Origin: an uncultured Rhodopila sp.
GTDB taxonomy: Bacteria; Pseudomonadota; Alphaproteobacteria; Acetobacterales; Acetobacteraceae
DNA: 64,000 nucleotides
Assembly: GCA_903932145.1 (NCBI GenBank)
Contig: CAIZFE010000089.1
Location: 28,973 to 92,972 of the forward strand
Direction of reading: 5' to 3'
Program-made: the position numbers and the translations under genes
Notes under the pieces: model-generated
Database searches by the model: none
What the model saw: only the letters and a program-made list of their open reading frames with translations
What the model was told of the DNA's origin: nothing
Part shown: one piece after another, positions 8,955-18,299 of the stretch
Position numbering within the stretch: the first letter of the stretch is position 1
Layout of the letters: every line of letters begins with the position of its first letter

Positions 8955-11309
8955 GTGGAGTTCAATAACAATATGCGGCAATCCATCGTTCGCAAGCAGC
9001 GTTCGCACCGAGCGATGGCCGCTTTGTTGGGTTTGGTGCAGATGGCGGGCTGCAATCGCCCCTCGCCGCCGGCCATACCGGCGCTGGCGCCGCTGCCGAC
9101 CGCCCCCACCGCCGCGGCCCCCCGCCTGAACGGGTCCATTGGTGCTCCCGACGCATTGCCGCCCCCTAACATCGCCTATGGAACCGGCGCCGATACGCCT
9201 TCGCTACCGGCGGCGGGGTCGTTCGCGGGAGGCGGTGACGTCAGCCTCGATTTCGCCGACACCGACATCCGGGAGATTGTCGCGCAAATCCTGGGAACGA
9301 TCTTAAAAGTCAACTACACGATCGACCCGACCGTTCGCGGCACCGCGACGCTCCACACCGTCCAGCCACTGCCGCGCGCCGCCTTGGTGCCGACCCTGGA
9401 ATCGCTTCTCGCCCAAAACGGTGCCGCGCTCGTCATGAGTGGCACTCTTTATCGTGTGCTTCCCGCGGCGCAGGCTGTAACAACCGCCGCCAGCGATCCG
9501 GGCACAGCCGGCGCCGTGGTCGTCCCGCTGCGGTATGCATCCGCCGAGGAGTTAGCCAAGGTCTTGCAGCCTTACGTTGGCGACGGCGGCAAGATTGCCG
9601 CCGATCCCGGCCGCAACGCGCTGCTGATCGCGGGGGAGCCACAGGCGCGGCAGGGTCTGATCGGGCTGATTAAGGCATTCGACGTGGATATCCTCGCCCG
9701 GCAATCCTAAGCGTTACTCCCGGTCGGCAGTGGCGACGTCAAGGACTTCGCGTCCGCCTTACAGGACGCGTTCCGCGGTCAAAGCGGCGGCGCCCTGTCC
9801 GGCCTGGTCAAGGTGGTTCCGCTCTCCCGCATCAATGCCGTGCTGATCGTGTCGCCCCAGCAGCGCTATATCGAGGAGGCGCGCCGCGTCTTCGCCCTGA
9901 TCGATCGCGGCCGGCGGCAAACACTGCGGAGCTGGCACGTCTATTACCTGCAGAACAGTCACTCCGAGGACGTTGCCTATGTCCTGCAACAGGCATTTAC
10001 CCCCGGCAATGTTACGGCGCAGCCCACCGCCCGCCGGCAAAATTCGCAGCAGCAAACCAGCGGCGGCGGTTTGGGTGGTGGTTCCGCCGGTGGTTCGCTG
10101 GGAAGCGGCAGTGGCGGCGGCTTCGGTGGCGGCCTCGGCAGCGGATCCGCGGGGGGGCTCGGCCGGTCCAGCCTGTCCAGCGGAATCGGCAACGGCCAGT
10201 CCGGTCAGGGGCAGGGCACCACGCAACCGCCCGGCGCGGCCGGGACAGCGCAGGCCCAACAGCCGGCCGCCGGCGCCAATCCGTTGTTCGGCGGCCTGGA
10301 GCCGAACAACGGCGAAATGGCCAACACCGATACATTGCGGGTGATCCCGGACGATCAGAACAACTCCGTCCTGGTCTATGGAACCGATCGGGAATTGGCG
10401 ACGATGGAGGCGATGCTCCGCAAGATCGATATCCTTCCGCTGCAGGTGCGGATCGACGCGGTCATCGCCGAAGTCACGTTGAACGACACGCTGCAATACG
10501 GCACGCAGTTCTTCTTTAAGTCCGGCGGGATCAACGGCATTCTGAATAATGGCTCCTCCACCGTAACCAACATCTCGGGCACGTCGCTTAACGTGAACTT
10601 TCCGGGCTTCTTTTTGGGCGGTAACGGTGCCGGAGGCGTGCCGATCGCGATCCAGGCCCTGCAGGAGGTGACCAAGGTGCACGTCCTGTCCTCCCCCGAA
10701 CTCCTGGTCCTGGACAATCAGCCCGCTCGGTTACAGGTCGGCAGCGTGGTGCCCTATCTGAGCCAGACATCGCAAAGCACCATCACCAGCAACGCACCTG
10801 TGGTCAGTTCGATCAACTATCAACAGACCGGCGTCATCATGGAGGTCACGCCGAGGGTGAACAGCGGCGGCCTGGTGACGCTGGATATCATGCAGGATGT
10901 CAGCAGCGTGGCCACCGGCATCACGACGCCGGGAATCAATTCGCCCACCTTCAATGAGCGTAACGTGACCTCGCGGGTGGTGGTGCAGGATGGCCAAACC
11001 GTCGGGTTGGCGGGTTTGATCACCGACACCACGTCGCTGGGGAACCAGGGCATTCCGTGGCTGAAGGATGTCCCGATCCTGGGGTTGCTGGCGGGTAGTC
11101 AGAACAATGCCAGGCAGCGCACGGAACTGCTGATTTTGATCACGCCGCACGTTGTGCATGATCAACGCGACGCGCGGGCCCTGACCGAGGACCTGCGGGA
11201 TCATCTGATCAACGCGGCAACGGTGCCGGATCTGCTGAACAACCTGGGTCCGTCCGGCCAATCTGATCCATCGGCACGGTTGCGTCAGAAGTTACAATCG
11301 CAACCTTGA
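8955..11309 (+). pseudogene. gspD: Type II secretion secretin GspD, interrupted by an in-frame TAA
   Basis: Outer-membrane secretin of 784 codons, split by TAA at 9708-9710 with no frame change. Residues before the stop (FDVDILARQS) and after it (ALLPVGSGDVKDF) are contiguous parts of the normal GspD sequence, so a single sense codon, probably Tyr, has become a stop. The N-terminal piece has a lipobox-like end (QMAGC), then N0 and N1 domains. The later piece holds N2/N3, a long Gly/Ser/Gln-rich linker (about 10050-10250) and the complete secretin core with VPYLSQ and the conserved VGLAGLI and GIPWLKDVPILGLL. Unless read through, no secretin can be made. A base-call error remains possible. Confidence 0.9.
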
Positions 11310-11363
11310 AATCACGTGATGAGGACAGGCATCCACTTCGAGAGGGTTGCCGTGAACGGACGG

Positions 11364-11792
11364 TTACTCGTTGCAAATCTCGTCCGTGCCCCCCGTTCCG
11401 GATGGTCCTTCCGAACATAAATCGTAATCGTGGCCGGATCGGCTGGACGGATCGCGATACACGTACGGATGGTTCCAGGGATCCAGCGGCACGTTGCCTT
11501 TCACATACGGACCATTCCAGTTCGCCGCACCGGTGGGCCGTTCGACCAGCGCGCGCAGGCCTTGATCGGTGGTCGGGTAACTGCCGGCGTCCAGCTTGTA
11601 GATATCCAGGATCGACTCGATGCGGGCGATCGACTGCCGCGCGACAGAGGTTCGGGCGCCGGAAAGCTGACGCAACGCGGCCGGGGCGACCAGGCCGATC
11701 AGCAGACCCAGGATCGCGATAACGACCAGAAGCTCCAGCAAGGTGAAGCCGGCGTCACGGTTGCTCGAACGACAGCGCATACTTGGATCCAT
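11364..11792 (-). CDS. gspG: Type II secretion major pseudopilin GspG
   Basis: A 142-residue major pseudopilin with the processing site G|FTLLELLVVIAILGLLIGLVAP near residue 16 and the GspG hallmarks YPTTDQGLRALVE, GPYVKG, PLDPWNHPY, and an acidic calcium-site-like end (SGTGGTDEIC). The start may be 11792 (MDPSMRC) or 11780. It lies on the minus strand, convergent with gspD, and downstream of the transglycosylase gene, so it is separated from the E-F-I-J-K run, which is unusual. The two Cys in the C-terminal loop may form a disulfide. Confidence 0.88.
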   Translation of the reverse strand: MDPSMRCRSSNRDAGFTLLELLVVIAILGLLIGLVAPAALRQLSGARTSVARQSIARIESILDIYKLDAGSYPTTDQGLRALVERPTGAANWNGPYVKGNVPLDPWNHPYVYRDPSSRSGHDYDLCSEGPSGTGGTDEICNE

Positions 11793-11872
11793 CGCGGTGG
11801 ATCGCCCGCATAGCAGCCGGCGGCCGACCGTGACGTCACGGTCGGATGAACGGCGCCGCGATGCCGCGGTCT

Positions 11873-12301
11873 TTACCGGCGCGCGGCGCGGGCTGCCGAA
11901 CGGCGGCCGAACAGCGCGCCTGCCGCGGCGGTGACCTTGGCCTGATACGCCGCGCCGCGATCCGGCGTGTGAGAATGATAATAGCCGATCGCGACCAGGA
12001 CGTCGCCGCGGGCTTCGGTCAGATACACCTTCATGATGGCGGCGGCGGCTTCGATATTGAAGCAAGGGTCGTTGATCAGGCGGGTGACCACCACGTCCTG
12101 CGGCATCCTGGCATAGCGCGCCAGCGGGCGTATCCAGATCGAGTTGACCTGCATCGGGCCGAGATCCGCGGACCCGTTCTGGTTGAATTTCACCATTCCC
12201 GCTCGGCCACCCTCCACCGCCTGGATCGAGGGGAGCACACGCGGCGGCAGATTGTACAAGGATGCGGCGGCGATCATGCAGGCCACGAACGGGATGCTCA
12301 T
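11873..12301 (-). CDS. Lytic transglycosylase (SLT domain)
   Basis: A 142-residue protein that is almost entirely one SLT lysozyme-like domain. The catalytic Glu is at about residue 30 (IQAVEGG), followed by the family motif GSADLGPMQVNS and later NIEAAAAIMK and AIGYYHS. It would cut peptidoglycan glycan strands so that an envelope machine can pass. The ATG at 12301 gives a short hydrophobic N-terminus that may be a signal peptide. It lies 80 bp upstream of gspG on the same strand, consistent with a role in assembling the secretion system, and diverges from the giant protein gene. Confidence 0.8.
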   Translation of the reverse strand: MSIPFVACMIAAASLYNLPPRVLPSIQAVEGGRAGMVKFNQNGSADLGPMQVNSIWIRPLARYARMPQDVVVTRLINDPCFNIEAAAAIMKVYLTEARGDVLVAIGYYHSHTPDRGAAYQAKVTAAAGALFGRRSAARAARR

Positions 12302-12504
12302 GAGGGTCTTCGGAAAACAGTGGAAGGCATGGTGGCTATCTCTATAACGAACCAATTGCGGGTTCAATCTCGATGGTATGGCGACTAAACCCAGCTTGGA
12401 GGCGCTGAGGGGTGCGATCGGCGAATCCGTCCCGCGGGGCACCGGGCGGCCGCTACCCATGAGTAGCCGGAACCAGGACCCCCGGGCATCCCCGCCGCGA
12501 TAAC

Positions 12505-12592
12505 GAATCAGAGATTGCCTTTCATCTAATAACATATTAATGATCTCACTATAGAGATTATTCGCCTGAAACTTCGATCGGGGGACCGTGAT
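12505..12592 (+). promoter_or_regulatory. AT-rich promoter region of the giant secreted protein
   Basis: This stretch is strikingly AT-rich against its surroundings. It holds TTGCCT at 12515 with TAATGA-type sequence 17 bases on, and a TATAGA at 12550 inside a small palindrome ATCTC-ACTATA-GAGAT (12543-12558) that could be an operator. GGGGGA precedes the ATG at 12593. The exact promoter cannot be fixed by eye. Confidence 0.4.
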
Positions 12593-14518
12593 ATGCAGTT
12601 GATTTTGGAGCCGCGGTTCCTGTTTGACGGCAGTGTCGGCGCCGTGGCCCGGCCGGTCGCGCACGGGCTGCACCATGTGTTCGAGACCGGCGGCGACACC
12701 CATTCCGGGCACGCATCGCACAGCAACGAGCCGGGTTTGCACGATACCGTTCATGCCGGACCGGCCTACGACATACCCGCGATCGCGCCAAACCCGGCCG
12801 CCACCACCTTGTTGTTTGTCGATCCGCGGGTGACCGGTTGGCAGTCGCTGGCCGCCAGCGTGAGCAGCAACGTCCAGGTCATCGTGCTGAACCCGAACCG
12901 GGACGCGATCGACCAGGTGACCAAGGCGCTGAATGGCCGCTCCGGGATCACCGCGATCGATTTCCTCGCCTATGGCACCGCCGGTGCGGTGGAGATCGGC
13001 AACACGCCGCTGACCGCCGCGACGGTATCCTCGCATGCGTCGGAAATCGCGGGTTGGAGCGATCATCTCGCCGCCAACGCCGACATTTTGTTCTATAGCT
13101 GCGATGTGGCGCAGGGTGCCACCGGCCAGGCTTTGCTGGCCGACCTGCACACGCTGACCGGCGCCCAGGTGGCGGCCGCGACCGACGCCGTCGGGTCAGC
13201 CGCCCTGGGCGGCACCTGGAGCCTGGATACATCGACCGGCTACATCGACGCTTCGACGCCGTTCTCGGGCGTCGCGCTTGCCGCCTACACAGGTATCCTG
13301 GATTCGGCGGTTCCGACAGTAACGATAACCGGGCCGGCGACGGCACTTCCCGGCGCGACGTTCACGGAAACCGTTACACTGACGAACAGCGCTGCCAACG
13401 CCGCGGGAAATGCCCCGTTCATCGAGGTGTTCGCGCCGGCCAATGCCACTGAAAATGCCAGCCTGGCCAGCGCGGTTGAGGGCGGCCAGGCTCTGACGGT
13501 GACCGCCGTGACATTGACCGCCGATGCCAGCGGGCACGTCGTTGCCGTGGATCCGATGGTCCGGGATGCCAACGGGAACGCACAGGCGGTCGCCGCCCCG
13601 GCTGGCTATCAAGCCGGTGACACCATGTATGTCGTGCAGTTGGCCCCCGGCAGCATCGCGGCCGGAGCCGCGCAGCAGGTGGCGTTAACGTTCGCTCTTG
13701 CCGGTTCCAGCGTTCCGGCGACGGCCGGATTGGAGATCGCCGCGATCGGTGGCTTCCAGGATGCGGGCTCCACCATCCGCGGCACCAGCGTTCTGGAGGG
13801 CAACCTGGCGACGGACGCCGGCAATGGGCTGGCGACGACCAATCCGAACGTGGCTTACGTCACCGCGGAGGCTCAGGTCACCTATGAAACCACCAACAGT
13901 GCCACAGCCACGACGGAAGGGTTGTATGAATTAACGATTACCACAGCCCCGGTGGTGAGCGAACATCCTTTGAACGGATTGAATTTCACCGTCGCGTTGC
14001 CGTCCAACGCCACATATTCCGGTGGCGGTGTGATTGTCACAGGCGTCGGGGCCGCCGGGGCTGTTGCAACCGTCGAAAGCGGTGGATCGACGGGCGGTCA
14101 ATCCTTGGCGTTGGATTTCCCCACCCTGGCTGCCGGCGGGACAACGACCATTCTGGTTCCATTGTCGGTGGCCGGGTCGCAGGGTTTTGGTACGACCAGT
14201 ATTCCGGCTTTGGCTGACCCCAGCGTCACCTATACGGGCAGGTTTCCGTCGGGAGGAGACCCTACCAATACATCGACCTATGTCGCGGACGGCTGGAGCA
14301 AGACCTCGAACGGCGGCGCCGGCTACACAATCAGCCTGCCGCAATTCGATACGTCGGGCGGGAACGTCCTGACCGATGCGACAATAACCCTGGCAGGGTA
14401 TGTGTATTCGACCGGCAGCGTGACGGCCTCGGCGGGATCAGCAGCAACGATATCGAACTATTCTCAGACCGAGTCTATTTACTTGACAAAACCGGGCGCC
14501 CTCATCAAGGTCGGGTAA
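12593..14518 (+). CDS. LEPR-motif/DUF4347-like giant secreted protein, N-terminal part (frameshifted)
   Basis: The first 641 residues of what looks like one protein of about 1,900 residues. It has no Sec signal peptide. Instead it starts with ILEPRFLFDGS (residues 4-14), the LEPR motif at the N-terminus of many giant repetitive exported proteins. A DUF4347-like domain covers about residues 68-225: it keeps the Cys of the ILFYSC motif (C170), but where family members I know have SHG this one has AYG (Y127). The rest is beta-rich, adhesin-like sequence. The reading frame ends at TAA 14516, where loss of one G from the GGG at 14513-14515 would join it smoothly to the next ORF. The promoter and ribosome site are at its 5' end only. 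Confidence 0.8.
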   Translation: MQLILEPRFLFDGSVGAVARPVAHGLHHVFETGGDTHSGHASHSNEPGLHDTVHAGPAYDIPAIAPNPAATTLLFVDPRVTGWQSLAASVSSNVQVIVLNPNRDAIDQVTKALNGRSGITAIDFLAYGTAGAVEIGNTPLTAATVSSHASEIAGWSDHLAANADILFYSCDVAQGATGQALLADLHTLTGAQVAAATDAVGSAALGGTWSLDTSTGYIDASTPFSGVALAAYTGILDSAVPTVTITGPATALPGATFTETVTLTNSAANAAGNAPFIEVFAPANATENASLASAVEGGQALTVTAVTLTADASGHVVAVDPMVRDANGNAQAVAAPAGYQAGDTMYVVQLAPGSIAAGAAQQVALTFALAGSSVPATAGLEIAAIGGFQDAGSTIRGTSVLEGNLATDAGNGLATTNPNVAYVTAEAQVTYETTNSATATTEGLYELTITTAPVVSEHPLNGLNFTVALPSNATYSGGGVIVTGVGAAGAVATVESGGSTGGQSLALDFPTLAAGGTTTILVPLSVAGSQGFGTTSIPALADPSVTYTGRFPSGGDPTNTSTYVADGWSKTSNGGAGYTISLPQFDTSGGNVLTDATITLAGYVYSTGSVTASAGSAATISNYSQTESIYLTKPGALIKVG

Positions 14519-14522
14519 CGCA

Positions 14523-17500
14523 TTGCTTCTAGTGTCGCCGGTCATTTTTAGTCTGCCCGATCAAACCGTAGCGGCTGGTAGCACGTACACCGTCGGCCCG
14601 GTCAATCCAAACGCGGCGCTGGCAACCACGTTATCCGGCGCGGCCCTTACTGCCTATGAGGGTACGGGAAATGTTTCATTTGGCCTGATCTCAGCAGGAG
14701 CCGTCAATGGAACGTTCTCGGGCGGCAACTTAGTCGCTTCGTTAACGACTACCGCTTTGGCACAAGCGACGATTACCTACGATTATACTGTCCCTATCGT
14801 AACGACGGCAACGTTTACCGCGCATGTCTATACCGACACCAACGGGCTCGGCACCGGCACCGAGCCGGCGTTGGCCAATGTCACCGTGGAACTGCTGGAC
14901 AGTTCGGGACACGCGGTCACCGGTCAGGCGAACCAGCTCACCAACTCCAGCGGCGATGTCAGCTTCAGCGGCCTCGCCCCCGGCAGCTACCAGATCGCCG
15001 TGGTCACCCCGGGCAACGACGTGGTGACACAACACCTCAACACCTCGACGATCAACGTATTGGCGGCCGGCGGATCGGCCAGCGCCAGTGAAGGCGTTTA
15101 TACGCCGGCGAGCTTCACCGCGCATGTCTATACCGACGCCAACAACAACGGCACCGAGGACACCGGCGACACAGACCTGGGCGGCGTGACCGTCACGCTG
15201 CTGAACACGACGACCGGCACCACAGTCGGGTCGAAGACCACGGATTCCAGCGGCAATGTGAGTTTTACCGGCCTGGCCCCGGACAGCTACCAGATCTCGG
15301 TGCCCGGGCAGGCGGCGACGGCCAGCGATACGGTGACGCAGACCAGCGTGACCTCGACGGGCGGCGGCACGCAGACCCCGTTGGGTACCGTGGTGACGCT
15401 GACGTCCGGGCAGACGGCGGCGGCGACCGAGGGCGTCTATACACCGCCAGGTGGCACCGCGACCTTCACCGCGCACGTCTATACCGACGCCAATGGCAAC
15501 GGCATGAAGGACGGCAGCGACACCGACCTGAGCGGCGTAACCGTCACGCTGGTGGACACGACAACCGGCACCACGGTCGGGTCGCAGGCCACGGACTCCA
15601 ACGGGAATGTGACGTTTGCCGGGCTGGCGCCGGACAGCTATCAGATCTCGGTACCGGCACAGACCGCGACGGCCGGCGATATGGTGACGCAGACCAACGT
15701 GACCTCAACGGGCGGCGGCACGCAAACCCCGCTGAGCACCGTGGTGACGCTGGCAGCCGGGCAGACCGCGGCGGCGACCGAGGGGCTGTACGTCCCCGCC
15801 ACCATCAACACGCATGTCTATACCGACGCCAACGGCAACAGCAGCCAGGATGGCGGCGACACCAATCTGGCCGGGGTCACCGTCACCCTGAACGGCACCC
15901 CGACCGGCGGCTCGGCCATCACGCCTCAGACGCTGCCGACCAATGGCACCGGCGATGTCAGCTTCACCGGCCTGGCACCCGGCAGCTACACCGTCTCGGT
16001 AACCAATCCCGCCACCGGCGACGTGACGACCCAGGCCTATCTGGTCGGGTCCGCGCAGCCGCTAGCGTCGGGCCAGACCATCAACGCCATCGACGGGCTG
16101 TACGTCCCCGCGACCATCAACACGCACGTCTATACTGACGCCAACGGCAACCACATCCAGGACGGCGGCGACACCAACCTGCAGAACGTCACCGTCACCT
16201 TGAACGGCACCCCGACCGGCGGCTCCGCCATCACGCCGGAGACGATGACTACCACTGCCTCCGGCGATGTCAGCTTCACCGGCCTCGCTCCCGGCAGCTA
16301 CACCGTCTCGGTGACCAATCCCGCCACCGGCGACGTGACGACCCAGGCCTATCTGGTCGGGTCCGCGCAGCCGCTGGCGTCGGGCCAGACCATCAACGCC
16401 ATCGACGGGCTGTATGTCCCGGCCACCATCAACACGCACGTCTATACCGACGCCAACGGCAACCACATCCAGGACGGCGGCGATGCCAATCTGGCCGGGG
16501 TCACCGTCACCCTGACCGGCACGCCGACCGGTGGCTCCGCCATCGCACCGGAGACGATGACCACCAATGCCTCCGGCGATGTCAGCTTCGCCAACCTGGC
16601 ACCCGGCAGCTACACCGTCTCGGTGACCAATCCCGCCACCGGCGATGTGACGACCCAGGCCTATTTGGTTGGGTCCGCGCAGACGTTGGCGTCGGGCCAG
16701 ACCATCAACGCCATCGAGGGCGTGTATGCCCCGGCAACGTTCTCCGCGCACGTCTATACCGATGCCAACGGCGACAGCAGCCAGAACGGCAGCGACACCA
16801 ATTTGGCCGGCGTGACGGTCAATCTCCTGGACGGCTCCGGCAATCCGACCGGCCGGACGGCGGTGACCGACGCCAGCGGCAATGTCAGCTTCGCTGGCCT
16901 CGCGCCCGGCAGCTACGAGATCGCCGTGGTCACCCCGACCGGCGACGGCACCACCCAGACGACCAACCTGCGGACACCGACCGTGCTCGCTTCCGGCGGA
17001 TCGGCCAGCGCCATTGAAGGAGTCTATGCCCCGGCAACGTTCTCCGCGCACGTCTATACCGATGCCAACGGCGACAGCAGCCAGAACGGCAGCGACACCA
17101 ATTTGGCCGGCGTGACGGTCCAGCTTCTGGACGGCTCCGGACACCCCACCGGCAGGACGGCGGTCACCGATGCCAGCGGCAATGTCAGCTTCGCCGGCCT
17201 CGCGCCCGGCAGCTACGAGATCGCCGTGGTCACGCCCGGAGGTTCCACCGTGACGCAGGCGACCAACCTGCTGACGCCCGTAACGGTGGCGTCGGGCGGG
17301 TCCGCGACTGCCGTCGAGGGCCTGTTCGTCCCGGCAACCCTGACCGCGCATGTCTATACCGACGCCAACGGCGACGGAACGCAGAATGCCGGAGACAGCA
17401 ATCGCGCCGGGGTGACGGTTGAGCTTCTCGATGGCTCCGGACATCCGACCGGCAGAACGGCTGTCACGGACGCGAACGGTAATGTCAGCTTCACCGGGCT

Positions 17501-18293
17501 GCCGCCGGGAACCTATGAAATTGCGGTGGTGAAACCCGACGGTTCCATCGTTACCCAGGCCAGCAACATTTTGGCCCCGATCACGCTGGCCGCCGGGCAA
17601 ACCGTGCAGGCCGTCGAGGGCGTCGATACAACGGTCATCGCGATACCGACGCCGACGCCATGGAAAAACCCCGACACCCCTAACGCGCCGAAGGTGACAA
17701 ACCCGTTGCTCACCCCGGCCATCGGCACCCCGGCCGATGCCCCCGGCGACTTCAACCCGCTGGATGGCACCGCTTGGTCACGCCAGCTTTATGTCGAAGG
17801 CCGCAACGCCGACGGTGGCCCCATCCCGTCCTGGCTGAGCTTCGACCCGACGACCATGAGCTTCAGCGGCTCACCACCGACGCCGTTGAAGAAGCCGTTA
17901 GTCATGATCGTCGTCATTCGCGACTCTCGCGGCAACCAAACCTTCCACGACGTGCCGATCATTTCGGGACCCAGCGGCGATCAAACCGAATTCTTCGCGC
18001 AGTTGACCAGCATGCGGTTCAAGACCGCCGTCGCCAACGGCTCTGGCCAGATCCACCTGAATCACGGCCATCAGCCGCACCGGGAACCGGCGGCGCACCA
18101 CCCCGCCGCCCCAGCCCATAAGACGCCCCATGTGACGCCCAAGACCGCCGGGGCCATCCCGATCGATCGCGGCTTCAACAGCGCGCCTGAAGGCCGCTCG
18201 GCCTTCACGACACAACTGCAAGCGGCCGGCCGCATGGGAAAACTGGCCAAGGCGCGCGCCTTGCTGGATACCTGGACGCGCATCGATGCGTAG
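14523..18293 (+). CDS. Giant secreted repeat protein, C-terminal part: nine CnaB/SdrD-B-like repeats and an Ig-like domain
   Basis: An open frame of up to 1,256 residues, +1 relative to the N-terminal part and without a convincing ribosome site, so probably the remainder of the same protein. After about 95 residues come nine repeats of roughly 100-117 residues, each opening with AHVYTD or THVYTD, then an acidic loop (NGDxxQNGSDTN), VTVxLLD, and GLAPGSYxI. This is the prealbumin-like fold of SdrD-B/CnaB domains. A putative Ig (He_PIG) domain with IPSWLSFDPTTMSFSG follows near residue 1100, then a His/Pro-rich linker and a basic C-terminus. It is a surface-exposed or secreted stalk; four exporter-type genes follow, beginning 7 bp after the stop. 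Confidence 0.8.
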   Translation: MLLVSPVIFSLPDQTVAAGSTYTVGPVNPNAALATTLSGAALTAYEGTGNVSFGLISAGAVNGTFSGGNLVASLTTTALAQATITYDYTVPIVTTATFTAHVYTDTNGLGTGTEPALANVTVELLDSSGHAVTGQANQLTNSSGDVSFSGLAPGSYQIAVVTPGNDVVTQHLNTSTINVLAAGGSASASEGVYTPASFTAHVYTDANNNGTEDTGDTDLGGVTVTLLNTTTGTTVGSKTTDSSGNVSFTGLAPDSYQISVPGQAATASDTVTQTSVTSTGGGTQTPLGTVVTLTSGQTAAATEGVYTPPGGTATFTAHVYTDANGNGMKDGSDTDLSGVTVTLVDTTTGTTVGSQATDSNGNVTFAGLAPDSYQISVPAQTATAGDMVTQTNVTSTGGGTQTPLSTVVTLAAGQTAAATEGLYVPATINTHVYTDANGNSSQDGGDTNLAGVTVTLNGTPTGGSAITPQTLPTNGTGDVSFTGLAPGSYTVSVTNPATGDVTTQAYLVGSAQPLASGQTINAIDGLYVPATINTHVYTDANGNHIQDGGDTNLQNVTVTLNGTPTGGSAITPETMTTTASGDVSFTGLAPGSYTVSVTNPATGDVTTQAYLVGSAQPLASGQTINAIDGLYVPATINTHVYTDANGNHIQDGGDANLAGVTVTLTGTPTGGSAIAPETMTTNASGDVSFANLAPGSYTVSVTNPATGDVTTQAYLVGSAQTLASGQTINAIEGVYAPATFSAHVYTDANGDSSQNGSDTNLAGVTVNLLDGSGNPTGRTAVTDASGNVSFAGLAPGSYEIAVVTPTGDGTTQTTNLRTPTVLASGGSASAIEGVYAPATFSAHVYTDANGDSSQNGSDTNLAGVTVQLLDGSGHPTGRTAVTDASGNVSFAGLAPGSYEIAVVTPGGSTVTQATNLLTPVTVASGGSATAVEGLFVPATLTAHVYTDANGDGTQNAGDSNRAGVTVELLDGSGHPTGRTAVTDANGNVSFTGLPPGTYEIAVVKPDGSIVTQASNILAPITLAAGQTVQAVEGVDTTVIAIPTPTPWKNPDTPNAPKVTNPLLTPAIGTPADAPGDFNPLDGTAWSRQLYVEGRNADGGPIPSWLSFDPTTMSFSGSPPTPLKKPLVMIVVIRDSRGNQTFHDVPIISGPSGDQTEFFAQLTSMRFKTAVANGSGQIHLNHGHQPHREPAAHHPAAPAHKTPHVTPKTAGAIPIDRGFNSAPEGRSAFTTQLQAAGRMGKLAKARALLDTWTRIDA
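14805..17625 (+). repeat. Nine in-frame protein repeats, some nearly identical in DNA
   Basis: Units begin near 14809, 15109, 15460, 15798, 16110, 16422, 16734, 17034 and 17335. Units 4-6 have an exact 312-bp period. Units 7 and 8 have a 300-bp period and share a 96-bp block (16725-16820 and 17025-17120) that is identical base for base. The low divergence implies recent duplication or gene conversion, so repeat number may vary between strains and short-read assembly could miscount it. Confidence 0.9.
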
Positions 18294-18299
18294 GCGACT

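Noticed and set aside
14805..17625. Direct repeats that could suggest a CRISPR-like or satellite array
   Set aside because: The repeats are in frame, 300-350 bp long and encode a clear protein domain; no short repeat-spacer pattern exists.
17513..17770. Minus-strand frames over the giant protein gene, including one of 512 codons (16062-17600)
   Set aside because: Their repeats mirror the sense-strand repeats and have no ribosome site or family-like sequence.
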